NCBI GenBank assembly: GCA_022565875.1 | Contig: JAIULY010000003.1 | Coordinates: forward strand, 1-43,553 | Length of the DNA stretch: 43,553 nt | Source of the DNA: Schleiferiaceae bacterium | Lineage (GTDB): Bacteria > Bacteroidota > Bacteroidia > Flavobacteriales > Schleiferiaceae | Reading direction: 5' to 3' | Part shown: positions 19,461-29,340 of the stretch, one piece after another | Numbering within the stretch: position 1 is the stretch's first letter | How the letters are laid out: each line of letters opens with the position of its first letter | Position numbers and translations under genes: made by a program | Notes under the pieces: model-generated | Told to the model about the DNA's origin: nothing | The model's input: the letters and a program-made list of their open reading frames with translations, nothing else | Database searches by the model: none

Positions 19461-21259
19461 AGCTATTATCTACTCTATTCATTTGTCTATTCGCAATCAC
19501 GAGCGCATTTTCTCAAGAAGCATTTGATGTCACCTTGGAATTGAGCAACCCCTCGAATTCCATCAACGATGGACGCGCCAAGGTACACGCCTCTGGAGGT
19601 GTTGCGCCATATCATTATTATTGGAGTGAGGCTCGGGTAGACACCACTTCGCGGGTCGCCAACCGTCTAACAGAAGGCGTTACACACTCGGTAAGAGTTG
19701 TGGACGCCACTGGCGCGGTGGTCTCCAAAAATTTTGAAATTCCCGCGGAATTTACTGCCGAAGTTTTCAACGGGACATTCAAACCCATAGTAGATGCTGT
19801 GGCTAGTGTTATTTTTTGGGATCCTTTTAATGCCATTGGTGTATATGACAATAGAATATATGACACAGCAGGCAATGTGGTGCGCAACCCCAACGGGACC
19901 ATTAAGACCTCCCCTATTCCATTCATAGTAATCTGGTTGATATTTGGTGCATTATTTTTCACCATTCGCATGGGTTTCATCAATTTTTGGGGTTGGCGCC
20001 ATTCTATAAACCTCGTTCGCGGAAAGTATGATGAAAAAGATGCACCTGGAGAAGTAACACATTTTCAGGCATTGGCTACTGCGGTGAGTGCAACTGTAGG
20101 ATTGGGGAATATTGCCGGCGTGGCTGTTGCCGTTTCCTTAGGCGGGCCGGGCGCTACTTTTTGGCTCATAATTGCCGGATTGCTCGGTATGGCATCTAAG
20201 TTTACGGAATGTACCCTAGGGGTAAAGTATCGGGATATTGGTGAGGATGGCGTAGTAGAGGGTGGCCCAATGCGGTACTTGCGCAAAGGTTTGGCGGGAA
20301 AAAACATGCCGATGCTCGGAAAAACCCTCGCCGTGATTTTTGCTGTATTGGCTATTGGCGCCTCATTTGGCGGTGGCAATATGTTCCAAGCCAATCAAGC
20401 ATTTGAGCAATTGTCTGGCCAATTCCCTATGCTCGTTGGCAAAGGACCTGCTTTTGGCTTTATCCTTGCCGTCTTGGTGGGTACAGTAATTATAGGCGGC
20501 ATAAAAAGCATTGCCAAAGTAACTGAAAAGGTAGTTCCTATAATGGCTGGTACCTATATCATCGCCGCCTTGGTTATTATATTTATGAATATCACTCAAC
20601 TTCCTAGTGCATTCAAACTTATAATCGACGGCGCATTTTCTCCCGACTCTATGCTCGGTGGGTTCATTGGGGTGATGATTCAAGGGTTTAGAAGAGCTGC
20701 TTTCTCCAACGAAGCCGGCGTGGGCTCCGCAGCTATTGCGCACTCTGTGGCAAAAACCAACCACCCGGTTAGCGAAGGTTTTGTAGCGCTACTTGAGCCT
20801 TTTATCGACACCGTAGTGGTGTGTACATTGACCGCTTTGGTACTCATTTTTACTGGCAATTACGAAGACTTGACTGGTATGGGAGGCGCGCAATTGACGT
20901 CTCAAGCATTTGGTAGCGTTATTAGTTGGTTCCCCTATGTATTGGTCGTTGCGATTTTCTTGTTTGCATTCTCTACTATGATATCGTGGTCCTATTACGG
21001 TCTGCGCGCTTGGACCTTCCTATTTGGCCGCAGCAAACGCACCGAATTGACATACAAACTGCTGTTCTTGGGCTTTATCATTGTCGGTTCTTCGGTGAGT
21101 CTAGGCGCAGTCCTCGACTTCTCGGATATGATGATTCTCGCTATGGCATTGCCAAACATCATTGGGTTGTTGTTGTTGTCTGGCGAAGTTCGCAAGGACT
21201 TAAAAACCTATTGGGGCAAATACAAATCCGGTGAAATTCTTCCGGTGAAAAAGGAATAA
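19457..21259 (+). CDS. Sodium:alanine symporter (AGCS family) with a secreted N-terminal SprB-like domain
   Basis: The AGCS family carries Na+-coupled alanine or glycine uptake in the inner membrane. The core, from about residue 150, has the family features: [72 protein letters not shown], and [20 protein letters not shown]. The 600 residues exceed the usual 450-500 because of an N-terminal addition: a signal peptide ([19 protein letters not shown]) and one repeat like those of SprB ([15 protein letters not shown] then [12 protein letters not shown]). That region would be periplasmic. Its role is unknown; it may bind substrate or an envelope partner. Confidence 0.9.
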   Translation: MKLLSTLFICLFAITSAFSQEAFDVTLELSNPSNSINDGRAKVHASGGVAPYHYYWSEARVDTTSRVANRLTEGVTHSVRVVDATGAVVSKNFEIPAEFTAEVFNGTFKPIVDAVASVIFWDPFNAIGVYDNRIYDTAGNVVRNPNGTIKTSPIPFIVIWLIFGALFFTIRMGFINFWGWRHSINLVRGKYDEKDAPGEVTHFQALATAVSATVGLGNIAGVAVAVSLGGPGATFWLIIAGLLGMASKFTECTLGVKYRDIGEDGVVEGGPMRYLRKGLAGKNMPMLGKTLAVIFAVLAIGASFGGGNMFQANQAFEQLSGQFPMLVGKGPAFGFILAVLVGTVIIGGIKSIAKVTEKVVPIMAGTYIIAALVIIFMNITQLPSAFKLIIDGAFSPDSMLGGFIGVMIQGFRRAAFSNEAGVGSAAIAHSVAKTNHPVSEGFVALLEPFIDTVVVCTLTALVLIFTGNYEDLTGMGGAQLTSQAFGSVISWFPYVLVVAIFLFAFSTMISWSYYGLRAWTFLFGRSKRTELTYKLLFLGFIIVGSSVSLGAVLDFSDMMILAMALPNIIGLLLLSGEVRKDLKTYWGKYKSGEILPVKKE

Positions 21260-21356
21260 ATAATCCTTCCTGAAAGTTTTATTTGGACAGAAAGACTACT
21301 AGGAAATGGGTCTGCTCTGAAATCCGAAATGATACTTGCTTTTCATAAACAACATA

Positions 21357-21390
21357 AAAAAAGGTTGCAGTACATACTGCAACCTTTTTT
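21357..21390. terminator. Bidirectional terminator between symporter and lipoprotein genes
   Basis: AAAAAAGGTTGCAGTA (21357-21372) pairs with its complement at 21375-21390, with A and T runs on both sides. It can end the symporter transcript on the plus strand and the convergent lipoprotein transcript on the minus strand. Confidence 0.85.
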
Positions 21391-21415
21391 AATACCCCGT
21401 GCTTCGAGGAAAATG

Positions 21416-22192
21416 CTAATCTAAAAACCCATAGTTATGGTAATCTACAGCGTACACCAAAAAGAGATGTTTTTTGCCCTGATACATAAATGAGAAACTA
21501 TTCCCTCTGTATACATTCACCTCAACCTCTTCACAAACAGCATCTACAATCTCATCCAAAGCAAAAGTGCCAATATCATCTACCACCTTCAATCCATTGT
21601 CATAGGGATCCCCACCGCTGTACAAACGGTAGGCAATGGCTACCTTTCCCATGGGATTTATCAGGGTTGAATTGGCATTCCATTTCAATAACTCACCAGA
21701 TCGGGAAATTAAACCAAAGTTTTGCCCAATAAGATCTTCCACTTTAATTACCTCGGGGCTTTGACGAACGCATGGGAACTCGGAGCCATCTATTGATATA
21801 ACAATGTTTAATTCCGAACCAAAATGCTGAAAGAGTTGGCTATTACTCAAATTGACTGTTTCTAGTAGGTAAGATCCGGAGTTTGGTAACGCATAGTGGA
21901 TGCCGTTTATGGTAACTGTTGTGTTCTCGGGGAAATCGCCTGAGAAATACGGTGAATCCTTAATTACCCAACCAGAAACGCGACCATAGTTGCTATTGGT
22001 TATTATTCCCATGATATAATCAGGCTCCTGCAAGTCATTGTAAACACGAAAAGCTTCTTCGTTGAAACCAGCCGTATTGAGAGCGGCCAGCGCTTGTTGC
22101 CACGCTGGGACCGAAGAAGTAGGGGTTGCATCCTTAGTGCATGATATGGCCAGGAAAATGACCGATAGGACAACGATAAATTTTGGTTTCAT
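21416..22192 (-). CDS. Lipoprotein of unknown function
   Basis: This encodes 258 residues. The start at 22192 (MKPKFIVVLSVIFLAISCTKDA) gives a lipoprotein signal with lipobox AISC, so the protein is lipid-anchored. A start ten codons upstream would lengthen the signal and is less likely. The mature sequence has no membrane helix and no catalytic motif I recognise. A possible -7 box TATTTTTG at 22201-22208 lies just before the ATG, which would give an almost leaderless mRNA. It is convergent with the symporter. Confidence 0.75.
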   Translation of the reverse strand: MKPKFIVVLSVIFLAISCTKDATPTSSVPAWQQALAALNTAGFNEEAFRVYNDLQEPDYIMGIITNSNYGRVSGWVIKDSPYFSGDFPENTTVTINGIHYALPNSGSYLLETVNLSNSQLFQHFGSELNIVISIDGSEFPCVRQSPEVIKVEDLIGQNFGLISRSGELLKWNANSTLINPMGKVAIAYRLYSGGDPYDNGLKVVDDIGTFALDEIVDAVCEEVEVNVYRGNSFSFMYQGKKHLFLVYAVDYHNYGFLD

Positions 22193-22429
22193 TTGATTGA
22201 CAAAAATAGGTTTTACAAACATTGGGTGTCGCTAGGTAGACCTGAAAGCAAACGTATGCCACTTTAGACCAACAATACCCTAAACTTTGGCAACGTAACC
22301 GCTTTTCGGATTATCGCGGAAATATGTAACTGGTCAACTACATTTCGATGCGAAAAAAATAAAAAAATGACGTACACAACTTTTTATTAAAAAAATTATA
22401 AAGCCATTACAAATAACCTTAAAAAAAAG

Positions 22430-22437
22430 TATGTTTG
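22430..22437 (+). promoter_or_regulatory. Bacteroidota -7 box (TATGTTTG) for the barrel protein gene
   Basis: TATGTTTG fits TAnnTTTG and precedes the ATG at 22485 by 47 bases. The -33 element is poor. The ATG at 22431 lies inside this box, which supports the downstream start for the gene. Confidence 0.5.
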
Positions 22438-22484
22438 CCCACCCATATCGGTTTAAAAAACACGAATACCAAAACTTCCTAAAA

Positions 22485-22973
22485 ATGAAGAGATTTACTT
22501 TTCTTGTTACGTTTGCATTATCCATTTTAATTACCTTACCCAAAACGAGTATTGGGCAATCCACTGCTGATGCTCCTGCACCTCAGCGAGAGCGAAATTT
22601 TGGCTTGCACATGGGATGGCTCGCGCCTTATTCGGCAGTGAAACTTGGACTAGACTTCAAAATCAACGACAAATTTGAAATATTTCAAGAGCTCATTTTA
22701 GTTAGTTATTATCCAGGGGTGTTTTTTGGGGGGCGATACTTGGCGCAACCGATTAACAACAGCCGCTGGCAACCGTACTTTGGGCTTGGATTTGGTGGGC
22801 TAGAAAACACCTTAGCCTTTCAATCGCAGGCAGGCGTTCGTTTTGCCACGGGTAATGGCTTTGAGCTAAGACTAGCCCTCACAGGCATACACACCGATTC
22901 TACTCCCCCATTTGTCTATCACGATGAAATAAATATCGCTTCATTAGAAATAGGTATCGGTTGGCGGTTTTAA
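22485..22973 (+). CDS. Outer-membrane beta-barrel family protein
   Basis: This encodes 162 residues with a signal peptide (MKRFTFLVTFALSILITLPKTSIGQ). The mature chain alternates hydrophobic and polar residues in short strands (VKLGLDFKINDKFEIFQELIL, PYFGLGFGGLENTL, AGVRFATGNGFELRLALTG) and ends in an aromatic C-terminus (IGIGWRF), a usual outer-membrane insertion signal. It is small, as 8-stranded barrels are. Which porin-like family it belongs to is not clear. The start at 22485 is preferred because the earlier ATG lies in the promoter. Confidence 0.7.
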   Translation: MKRFTFLVTFALSILITLPKTSIGQSTADAPAPQRERNFGLHMGWLAPYSAVKLGLDFKINDKFEIFQELILVSYYPGVFFGGRYLAQPINNSRWQPYFGLGFGGLENTLAFQSQAGVRFATGNGFELRLALTGIHTDSTPPFVYHDEINIASLEIGIGWRF

Positions 22974-22984
22974 TTCACTTCATA

Positions 22985-23024
22985 AAAAAAGGGTTGCAGA
23001 AATGATTTTCAGCAACCCTTTTTT
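22985..23024. terminator. Bidirectional terminator between the barrel gene and bshA
   Basis: AAAAAAGGGTTGC (22985-22997) pairs with GCAACCCTTTTTT (23012-23024), with an inner GAAA/TTTC stem. Flanking A and T runs let it serve the barrel gene (plus) and bshA (minus), which converge here. Confidence 0.85.
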
Positions 23025-23043
23025 ACATTCAGTTTTTTCTATC

Positions 23044-24183
23044 TTACACCATATTTTTCACCTCCTGCAAAGCCTCTTCGTACAACGCCACATAGCGCGG
23101 ACCGATATTCGCGATGGAAAATTGCAACGATTGTTTGCGGGCTTGTTTTGAGAATTGCTCCAACAAAGCATCGTCTTGTAATAGGGCAATAGCGCGGCTG
23201 GCCATAGTCGCTACATCGCCCACATTAGCTGTGTAGCCTGTTACCCCATCAATATTCACTTCCTCTAGTCCACCGGCATTAGAAGATATAACAGGAACCC
23301 CGGCGGCCATTGCTTCAAGTGCTGCAAGACCAAACGACTCGGTTGCTGAAGGCAGCAAAAACAAATCCGATCCGCACAGGACGCGAATGAGCTCATTGGT
23401 TTTGCCTAAAAAGATCACATCTCGCAAAAGGCCGGCCTCACGAGCTTGCACTTCAGCTTGGTCTTTCTCTGGTCCGTCTCCAATCATCACCAATTTGCTA
23501 GGTACTTTTTCATGTATCAAACGAAAAGCTTCTATCACATCAGGGATTCGCTTGACGGGTCGGAAATTCGAAATATGCGTAATCAACTTTTGCCCTTCCG
23601 GACAAAGGGCTAACTTAGCGCAAGGCAACTTTTTTTCCGCATATAATTCTGGATCTATAAAGTTAGGAATGACTTCGATGTGCTTCTTCACATCAAAAAA
23701 CCGCAACGTATCGCGTTTCAAGCTTTCCGAAACACTGGTGACTTTATCAGAATGATTGATAGAAAAAGTAACCGCTGGCTTGTAGGTAGGATTCTTGCCA
23801 ACCAATGTAATATCTGTGCCGTGCAGGGTTGTAATAACGGGGATATTCACCCCTCGATCTCGCAAAATTTGCTTGGCCATGTAGGCAGCGTAGGCGTGTG
23901 GAATAGCATAATGTACATGCAGCAAATCCAGCTTCTCGTAGATTACGGTATCCACCATTTTACTGGAAAGCGCCAACTCATAAGGCTGATATTCAAACAA
24001 AGGGTAATCGTGGACATTGACCTCGTGGTAGTAGATATTGCTCTCCAAGATATTCAATCGCACTGGCTGACTATACGTGATAAAGTGAACCTTGTGCCCT
24101 TGTTTTGCCAAATAATTCCCTAATTCTGTTGCTACTACGCCACTACCGCCAAATGTGGGATAGCACACAATTCCTATTTGCAT
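23044..24183 (-). CDS. bshA: N-acetyl-alpha-D-glucosaminyl L-malate synthase BshA
   Basis: BshA (379 aa) joins UDP-GlcNAc and L-malate, the first step of bacillithiol synthesis, the low-molecular-weight thiol that replaces glutathione. The sequence is a GT-B glycosyltransferase of family 4. The N-terminus has IGIVCYPTFGGSGVVATELG, the family's typical donor-loop start; LHVHYAIPHAYAAYMAKQI and TTLHGTDITLVG follow, and the C-domain has ESFGLAALEAMAAGVPVISS with the E(x7)E motif. The ATG at 24183 is used, with AAGGA just before it. The other bsh genes are not in this window. Confidence 0.93.
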   Translation of the reverse strand: MQIGIVCYPTFGGSGVVATELGNYLAKQGHKVHFITYSQPVRLNILESNIYYHEVNVHDYPLFEYQPYELALSSKMVDTVIYEKLDLLHVHYAIPHAYAAYMAKQILRDRGVNIPVITTLHGTDITLVGKNPTYKPAVTFSINHSDKVTSVSESLKRDTLRFFDVKKHIEVIPNFIDPELYAEKKLPCAKLALCPEGQKLITHISNFRPVKRIPDVIEAFRLIHEKVPSKLVMIGDGPEKDQAEVQAREAGLLRDVIFLGKTNELIRVLCGSDLFLLPSATESFGLAALEAMAAGVPVISSNAGGLEEVNIDGVTGYTANVGDVATMASRAIALLQDDALLEQFSKQARKQSLQFSIANIGPRYVALYEEALQEVKNMV

Positions 24184-24255
24184 AATTTCCTTTTTCAACC
24201 TTGAGTAAACAGTACGCTTACCAAAAAGTGCATGGCTTCCTTAAAAAAGAGGCTG

Positions 24256-24924
24256 CTATTTCTTTATTTTTTTTACCGATACACTGCCGTCCTCGGTGTA
24301 AGTGACCCATGTCCCAAACTCCTTTCCCTTTTTGTATTGCCCGGCTGTTTTGATGGTTTCATTTTCAAAATACTCTTCATACACCCCGTGTTTTTCATTA
24401 TTCACATAGGTGGTTTTACTTTTCAAATTCCCGTTTTTATGAAAAAACAACACTTCGCCTTCAATTTTACCATTCTCATAGCGGTACTGAAAGGCGATCG
24501 TACCGTTTTCACTATACCAAGTTGACAAGCCGTGCTTTTTGCCCTCTTGGTAAAAGTGTCGTTCTTGAATATTGTTGTTGCGATCGTAGGATTCTACTAC
24601 ACCATCGAGTTGGCCGCGTTTGTATTGTTCAAACTTGGTGAGGTATCCAAAGCGAAAATAGCGTTGATCGCCATGAAATTGTCCTTCTAAGTAATGTGTT
24701 TCTGCTTCCAGAAATCCTCTATCGGAGAACAAGAACACCGCGCCATGCAGTTGATCATTTTTATAATTTTCGACACTTGCCACCATGCCGTTTGGGTGAT
24801 ACGTCAGCCACATCCCTTGTCTCAAACCTCTTGCATCCAATTGGTTGTTTACAGTGTCTACTTGAGCCATTCCCAAAAATGGGTAGATAAGGAGCGCGAG
24901 AAGCGCAATAGTCCACTTATTCAT
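24256..24924 (-). CDS. Secreted MORN-type (YwqK-like) repeat protein
   Basis: This encodes 222 residues with a signal peptide (MNKWTIALLALLIYPFLGMAQ). The mature part is a row of repeats of about 23 residues of the form G-x-x-W-x-x-Y-x-x-N-G (GMWLTYHPNGMVASVENYKN, YENGKIEGEVLFFHKNGNLK, GVYEEYFENETIKTAGQYKK). Such repeats are often labelled YwqK 'antitoxin', but no toxin gene is nearby, and they are likely structural or binding repeats. Its ATG overlaps the end of the GH3 fusion gene (24917-24924), so the two are translated together. Confidence 0.85.
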   Translation of the reverse strand: MNKWTIALLALLIYPFLGMAQVDTVNNQLDARGLRQGMWLTYHPNGMVASVENYKNDQLHGAVFLFSDRGFLEAETHYLEGQFHGDQRYFRFGYLTKFEQYKRGQLDGVVESYDRNNNIQERHFYQEGKKHGLSTWYSENGTIAFQYRYENGKIEGEVLFFHKNGNLKSKTTYVNNEKHGVYEEYFENETIKTAGQYKKGKEFGTWVTYTEDGSVSVKKIKK

Positions 24925-27865
24925 AATGATACGAGTTTAAAGCGTCGTAAATGGTTTGTTGAATAGCTGTGCGCGTCCCCATGGTAATGAGTTTGCGATT
25001 CTCGGCATCGGGATGCACGCGATTGGAAAGAAAAATATAAACAATATCTTCTTCGGGGTCTACCCAAGCAATGGTACCAGTAAATCCGGTATGTCCGAAA
25101 CTGAGCATAGAGACACAACCGCAAGTTGGTCCAGCGCCGCCCAATTGGGGCTTATCAAAACCAATTCCTCTTCGATTGTTGTTATCTACACAAAATTGAC
25201 AATCTGCAAAATGCTGTATGGTTGCTGGTTGGAAAAAGGTTTTGCCAGCATAAGTGCCATTTTGCAAAAACAGTTGCATCAGCTTGGCCAGATCAAAGGC
25301 ATTTGAAAAAAGCCCCGCATGGCCTGCCACGCCACCTACCATAGCGGCACCTTGGTCGTGTACATACCCGTGTATCATGCGGTTTCGGTACAATTTATCG
25401 TTTTCTGTAGGCGCAATATCCGCCAACGAAAAACGCTGTAGTGGATTGTACCCCAACGTATATGCACCAATGGGCTCATACAAATAGTGTTGCACCCACT
25501 CGTCTAATGACATGCGGTATTCTCGCTCTATAATACGTTGAAACAAGTAGTAACTCAAATCAGAGTAAACATACTTGTTTTGATCAAAAAGTGGACTTTT
25601 TATCAAGCGTTGCAAAAGAGTGTCCCGCACCTGCGGAGCTGAAAACAAGTCTTTTGCAACAGCATTAGGATAGGCTTCGGATGCTACACTATCATAATAT
25701 TGCGGCAATAATTGTTGCCCTTTCATGGTTTGCAAATGGAAGGGGATCCAAGGTTTTAGACCAGCTTGGTGGGCCAAGATATCGCGGATGATTAATTTTT
25801 CCTTGTTCGATCCCTTGAGTTCTGGCAGGTAATCGCCAATTGGTGCATCTAAGTCAATAAGTCGATCTTCGTATAACTTCATAATCCCCGGAACACTTGC
25901 AGCGATTTTGGTAACAGAGGCCAAATCGTATAGGGTATGGGGTGTAACTTTTTGGGGGGCATCATAACTCAACGTACCATAAGCCTTGTGAAAAAACACT
26001 TTCCCGTTTTTCGCCACCAAAACTTGCGCTCCGGGTGTTGCCTTTTCAGCAATGGCTTTTTTTACAATGGCATCAATAGCCGTTAATCGCTTGGGATCTA
26101 TGCCTACTTCTTCTGGTGTTGCAAAGCCTAGGACATTGAGCTTTTCCGTTTGTAGACCATAACCCGCCGTAAATAATGAACCCGCAGAAACGGGCAATCT
26201 ACCGCTAGCACCCAATGCCCCAAAAAGCAACTGTGCTGTGGCTTCTGCTGCAACAGGCGTATTTTGATAGCTTACCACCAATGCTTGTGCATCGGCAGCA
26301 TCTGGAAAGTGATTCAATGCATAAGGATTGGCGAAAAGTGTAAAAATCAGGTTGCCTTGCAATGTCAACTTTTGAATAAAGGCGGCTTCTTGAGCTTTGG
26401 GTTTAAAAGACTTCCAAGGATTGGCGTTGCTCGTATAAAATCCAGCGATTACCAAATCATAACTGCTCAATTTATAAAGAATAGTATTCGTAGCATTAGC
26501 GTCGTATTCTATCCAATCCACTTGCGCATATAATTTGAGGGTATTGTAAAACGATTTATTGACGTCGGTGCCAAAACCAACAAAAGCAATTTTTTTCTGG
26601 GTATAATCTTGTAAAGGCAACAGTTTCTCACGATTTACCAACACGGTTAACGATTGCTCGGTGAGTTTCTTTGTAATGATATCCGCTTTCGCATGCATCA
26701 AATCGCTCTGGAGATTTTTAATAGACAAGGGTGCTTTTTTGTATGCACCTGTCCAATATTTCACCATTAGAATTTTCCTCACACGTTCGTCCAAATCGGC
26801 ATCAGTAATTTGCCCTTCGCGCATGGCGGCGCGCAATGCCGCTTTAGCTTTGGGCACATCTGTTGGAAAAAGGAGAATATCATTGCCGGCCAAGAATGCT
26901 TTTACTTCCAATGCGCCAGGCTGGTTGCTATTGGCTACCCCCTTCATATTGAGTGCATCTGTGATAATAAGCCCCTCAAATCCCAACTGTTCTTTGAGCA
27001 AACCGGTAACAATGGGTTTAGAAATAGACGAAGGTGTTCCTGTGCTATCCAAAGCCGGCACAGACAAGTGGGCCACCATAACACTGCCCATACCTTTGTG
27101 AAAGAGGGGTTGGTACGGAAACAATTCGATATCGGTTAGGCGTTCTTTGCTGTGTTTTAAAACAGGTAGGGTCAGGTGGGAATCGGTATCGGTATCGCCA
27201 TGCCCGGGGAAGTGTTTGGCACAAGCCAGCACCCCTTCCGATTGCATACCCGCCATGTAAGCAGCGGTTTTGGCAAGTACATTGTGTTTGTCTTCACCAA
27301 AGGAACGCGCATTAATAATAGGATTATCAGGATTGGTGTTGATATCCGCAACAGGGCCAAAATTAAAGTGAACACCAATGCGCTTGCAGTGCTTTCCAAT
27401 TTCTTTGCCCATTTCGTACACCAAACTTGAATCCTGTGCAGCGCCTACTGTTAGCGGCCAAGGAAAGCGATAGGTGCTATCCAATCGCATGGCCAATCCC
27501 CACTCGCCATCAATGCCAATGAGCAATCCATGTTTTGATTTTTGCTGAAATTTATTGAACAAATTCAGTTGCCGTCCTGGTCCCCCTTGAAAAAAAATGA
27601 GCCCCCCGACATGCTCATTCTCAATCAACTGAATTACCGATCGCTCATGCGCTTCGTTCTTATTGCTGTAGGCTGCAACCATAAATAATTGCCCCAGCTT
27701 TTCATCCACCGTCATTACTTGCAGCAAACTATCTGCATAGTGCGCAGCTTCCGCTGAATAAAAAACAGGACCTTTTGGTTCTGTATTCGGAATAGTTGCA
27801 GACGAGAAGCCTAACCATAAAGAAAGGTTCAATAAAAAATTGAGCAGGGTATTAACTAAGAGCAT
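24917..27865 (-). CDS. GH3 beta-N-acetylglucosaminidase fused to a serine hydrolase/beta-lactamase-like domain
   Basis: This fusion (982 aa) has a signal or anchor segment (MLLVNTLLNFLLNLSLWLGFSSA), a GH3 domain of NagZ type and a C-terminal penicillin-binding/beta-lactamase-like domain. GH3 signs are KHFPGHGDTDTDSH (the His-Asp acid/base dyad, near residue 220) and ITDALNMKGV (the nucleophile Asp, near 300). The C-terminal domain has the SxxK box in LASVTKIAA (near 650), YSDLSYYLF where YxN is usual, and GHTGFTG for the KTG box (near 923). Both activities fit peptidoglycan turnover or recycling in the periplasm. The start is set at 27865 since the longer frame runs into a promoter. Confidence 0.9.
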   Translation of the reverse strand: MLLVNTLLNFLLNLSLWLGFSSATIPNTEPKGPVFYSAEAAHYADSLLQVMTVDEKLGQLFMVAAYSNKNEAHERSVIQLIENEHVGGLIFFQGGPGRQLNLFNKFQQKSKHGLLIGIDGEWGLAMRLDSTYRFPWPLTVGAAQDSSLVYEMGKEIGKHCKRIGVHFNFGPVADINTNPDNPIINARSFGEDKHNVLAKTAAYMAGMQSEGVLACAKHFPGHGDTDTDSHLTLPVLKHSKERLTDIELFPYQPLFHKGMGSVMVAHLSVPALDSTGTPSSISKPIVTGLLKEQLGFEGLIITDALNMKGVANSNQPGALEVKAFLAGNDILLFPTDVPKAKAALRAAMREGQITDADLDERVRKILMVKYWTGAYKKAPLSIKNLQSDLMHAKADIITKKLTEQSLTVLVNREKLLPLQDYTQKKIAFVGFGTDVNKSFYNTLKLYAQVDWIEYDANATNTILYKLSSYDLVIAGFYTSNANPWKSFKPKAQEAAFIQKLTLQGNLIFTLFANPYALNHFPDAADAQALVVSYQNTPVAAEATAQLLFGALGASGRLPVSAGSLFTAGYGLQTEKLNVLGFATPEEVGIDPKRLTAIDAIVKKAIAEKATPGAQVLVAKNGKVFFHKAYGTLSYDAPQKVTPHTLYDLASVTKIAASVPGIMKLYEDRLIDLDAPIGDYLPELKGSNKEKLIIRDILAHQAGLKPWIPFHLQTMKGQQLLPQYYDSVASEAYPNAVAKDLFSAPQVRDTLLQRLIKSPLFDQNKYVYSDLSYYLFQRIIEREYRMSLDEWVQHYLYEPIGAYTLGYNPLQRFSLADIAPTENDKLYRNRMIHGYVHDQGAAMVGGVAGHAGLFSNAFDLAKLMQLFLQNGTYAGKTFFQPATIQHFADCQFCVDNNNRRGIGFDKPQLGGAGPTCGCVSMLSFGHTGFTGTIAWVDPEEDIVYIFLSNRVHPDAENRKLITMGTRTAIQQTIYDALNSYHYE

Positions 27866-27892
27866 AGTGTTATTTAGAAATGAGACCAACTC

Positions 27893-27923
27893 CAAAAGTA
27901 AGGAAAAGGATAAGTCGAGCAAT
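27893..27923 (-). promoter_or_regulatory. Promoter of the GH3-fusion/MORN operon
   Basis: On the minus strand ATTG (27920-27923), a 19-base spacer and TACTTTTG (27893-27900) match the Bacteroidota pattern. It lies 28 bases before the ATG at 27865. Confidence 0.65.
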
Positions 27924-27981
27924 CATGAAATAAAAATAAATATTCACAATCTCAGCAAAAGAAATTCGGGTAAAATTGGAC

Positions 27982-28012
27982 AAAAAAAAACCGCATATAG
28001 CGGTTTTTTTTT
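27982..28012. terminator. Terminator after clpX
   Basis: A run of nine A and CCGC pairs with GCGG and nine T around a 5-base loop (ATATA). Flanking A/T runs make it work on either strand; it lies six bases beyond the clpX stop codon, for the minus strand. Confidence 0.85.
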
Positions 28013-28017
28013 CCATT

Positions 28018-29256
28018 TTAAGATGCAGCTTTTAAGTTGTGTAAATTCGATTTCTCAAATTTAGACTTGGCATATTCCAAGGTTAGCGTAAACGACTTCA
28101 CCTCTTCATCCGATGGGATTTCAAACATAGCATCGGTAAGAATGCTTTCGCAGATACCGCGCAATCCTCGGGCGCCCAGTTTATTCTCCAGCGCTTTTTC
28201 TACAATGTAATCCACCACTTCTGGTTCAATTTCCAGTTTGATATCATCCATTTCAAAGATGGCTTCGTATTGCTTGAACAACGCGTTTTTGGGTTCCGTT
28301 AAAATGGCCTTTAATGCCTTGGCGTCTAGCGGCGACAAATAAGTCAAGACGGGCATACGGCCGATGAGTTCGGGTATCAGGCCAAAAGCTTTGAGGTCTT
28401 GTGGCGAGATGTACTGCAAGAAGTTGGCTTCGTCAACGGCCTCACGTACTTTGCCGGAATGGTAGCCCACCGTTTGGGTATTCATGCGACGAGCAATGTG
28501 ACGTTGAATACCATCAAAGGCGCCACCTGCAACAAAGAGGATATTCTTTGTATCGATTTCTATAAACTTTTGATCTGGGTGTTTCCGACCGCCTTGAGGC
28601 GGAACGTTCACCTTACTCCCTTCGAGCAGTTTGAGAAGGCCTTGTTGCACACCTTCGCCAGAGACATCTCTAGTGATAGAAGGATTATCACCTTTGCGGG
28701 CAATTTTATCGATTTCATCAATAAAAATAATACCTCTTTCTGCCGCTTTCACGTTATAATCTGCCGCTTGCAACAAGCGCGTTAAAATACTTTCCACATC
28801 TTCACCAACGTAGCCCGCCTCCGTCAGCACAGTAGCGTCAACTATAGTAAACGGTACATTGAGCATTTTGGCGATGGTGCGAGCGAGCAAGGTCTTCCCT
28901 GTGCCTGTTTCACCTACCATTACAATATTGGACTTATCCAACTCTATTTCTTTGTCTGCGCGATAAGTCAAGCGTTTGTAGTGATTGTATACCGCTACAG
29001 AAAGTACCTTCTTCGCATTGTCTTGACCAATGACGTAAGCGTCTAGAAATTGTTTTATTTCGGCAGGCTTTAGCAGATTGAGGCTATTGCTCAATTCTTT
29101 CTTTTCGTTGTGATGCAACTCCTCATTGACAATACTATAGGCTTGAATGATACAGCGGTCGCAAATGTGCCCACTTATTCCGGCAATAAGCACCTCGGTA
29201 TCTTTTTTATCGCGGCCGCAAAAGGAGCAGTTCAGCGTTGTTTTTTGATCTTTCAT
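28018..29256 (-). CDS. clpX: ATP-dependent Clp protease ATP-binding subunit ClpX
   Basis: ClpX (412 aa) unfolds substrates for ClpP or alone. The N-terminal zinc domain has [17 protein letters not shown] then CDRCI. The AAA+ domain has Walker [14 protein letters not shown], Walker [13 protein letters not shown], the pore-loop and arginine regions ([35 protein letters not shown]). The length is normal. The ATG at 29256 is chosen because the three upstream codons do not belong to the family. It follows clpP by 84 bases, with a terminator between them, so clpX can also be expressed separately. Confidence 0.97.
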   Translation of the reverse strand: MKDQKTTLNCSFCGRDKKDTEVLIAGISGHICDRCIIQAYSIVNEELHHNEKKELSNSLNLLKPAEIKQFLDAYVIGQDNAKKVLSVAVYNHYKRLTYRADKEIELDKSNIVMVGETGTGKTLLARTIAKMLNVPFTIVDATVLTEAGYVGEDVESILTRLLQAADYNVKAAERGIIFIDEIDKIARKGDNPSITRDVSGEGVQQGLLKLLEGSKVNVPPQGGRKHPDQKFIEIDTKNILFVAGGAFDGIQRHIARRMNTQTVGYHSGKVREAVDEANFLQYISPQDLKAFGLIPELIGRMPVLTYLSPLDAKALKAILTEPKNALFKQYEAIFEMDDIKLEIEPEVVDYIVEKALENKLGARGLRGICESILTDAMFEIPSDEEVKSFTLTLEYAKSKFEKSNLHNLKAAS

Positions 29257-29278
29257 AATTCTCAATTTACACAGTCAA

Positions 29279-29312
29279 AAAAAGGGAACCAAAAACATAT
29301 GATTCCCTTTTT
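29279..29312 (-). terminator. Terminator between clpP and clpX
   Basis: On the minus strand AAAAAGGGAA pairs with TTCCCTTTTT around a 14-base loop, followed by further T. It may be partial, as clpX is the next gene on the same strand. Confidence 0.7.
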
Positions 29313-29340
29313 GATTGTGATTTACTTAATGTTGAAACGC

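Noticed and set aside
24256-24924. Toxin-antitoxin system (YwqK label)
   Set aside because: The repeats match that label by sequence type, but no toxin gene is adjacent and the protein has a signal peptide.
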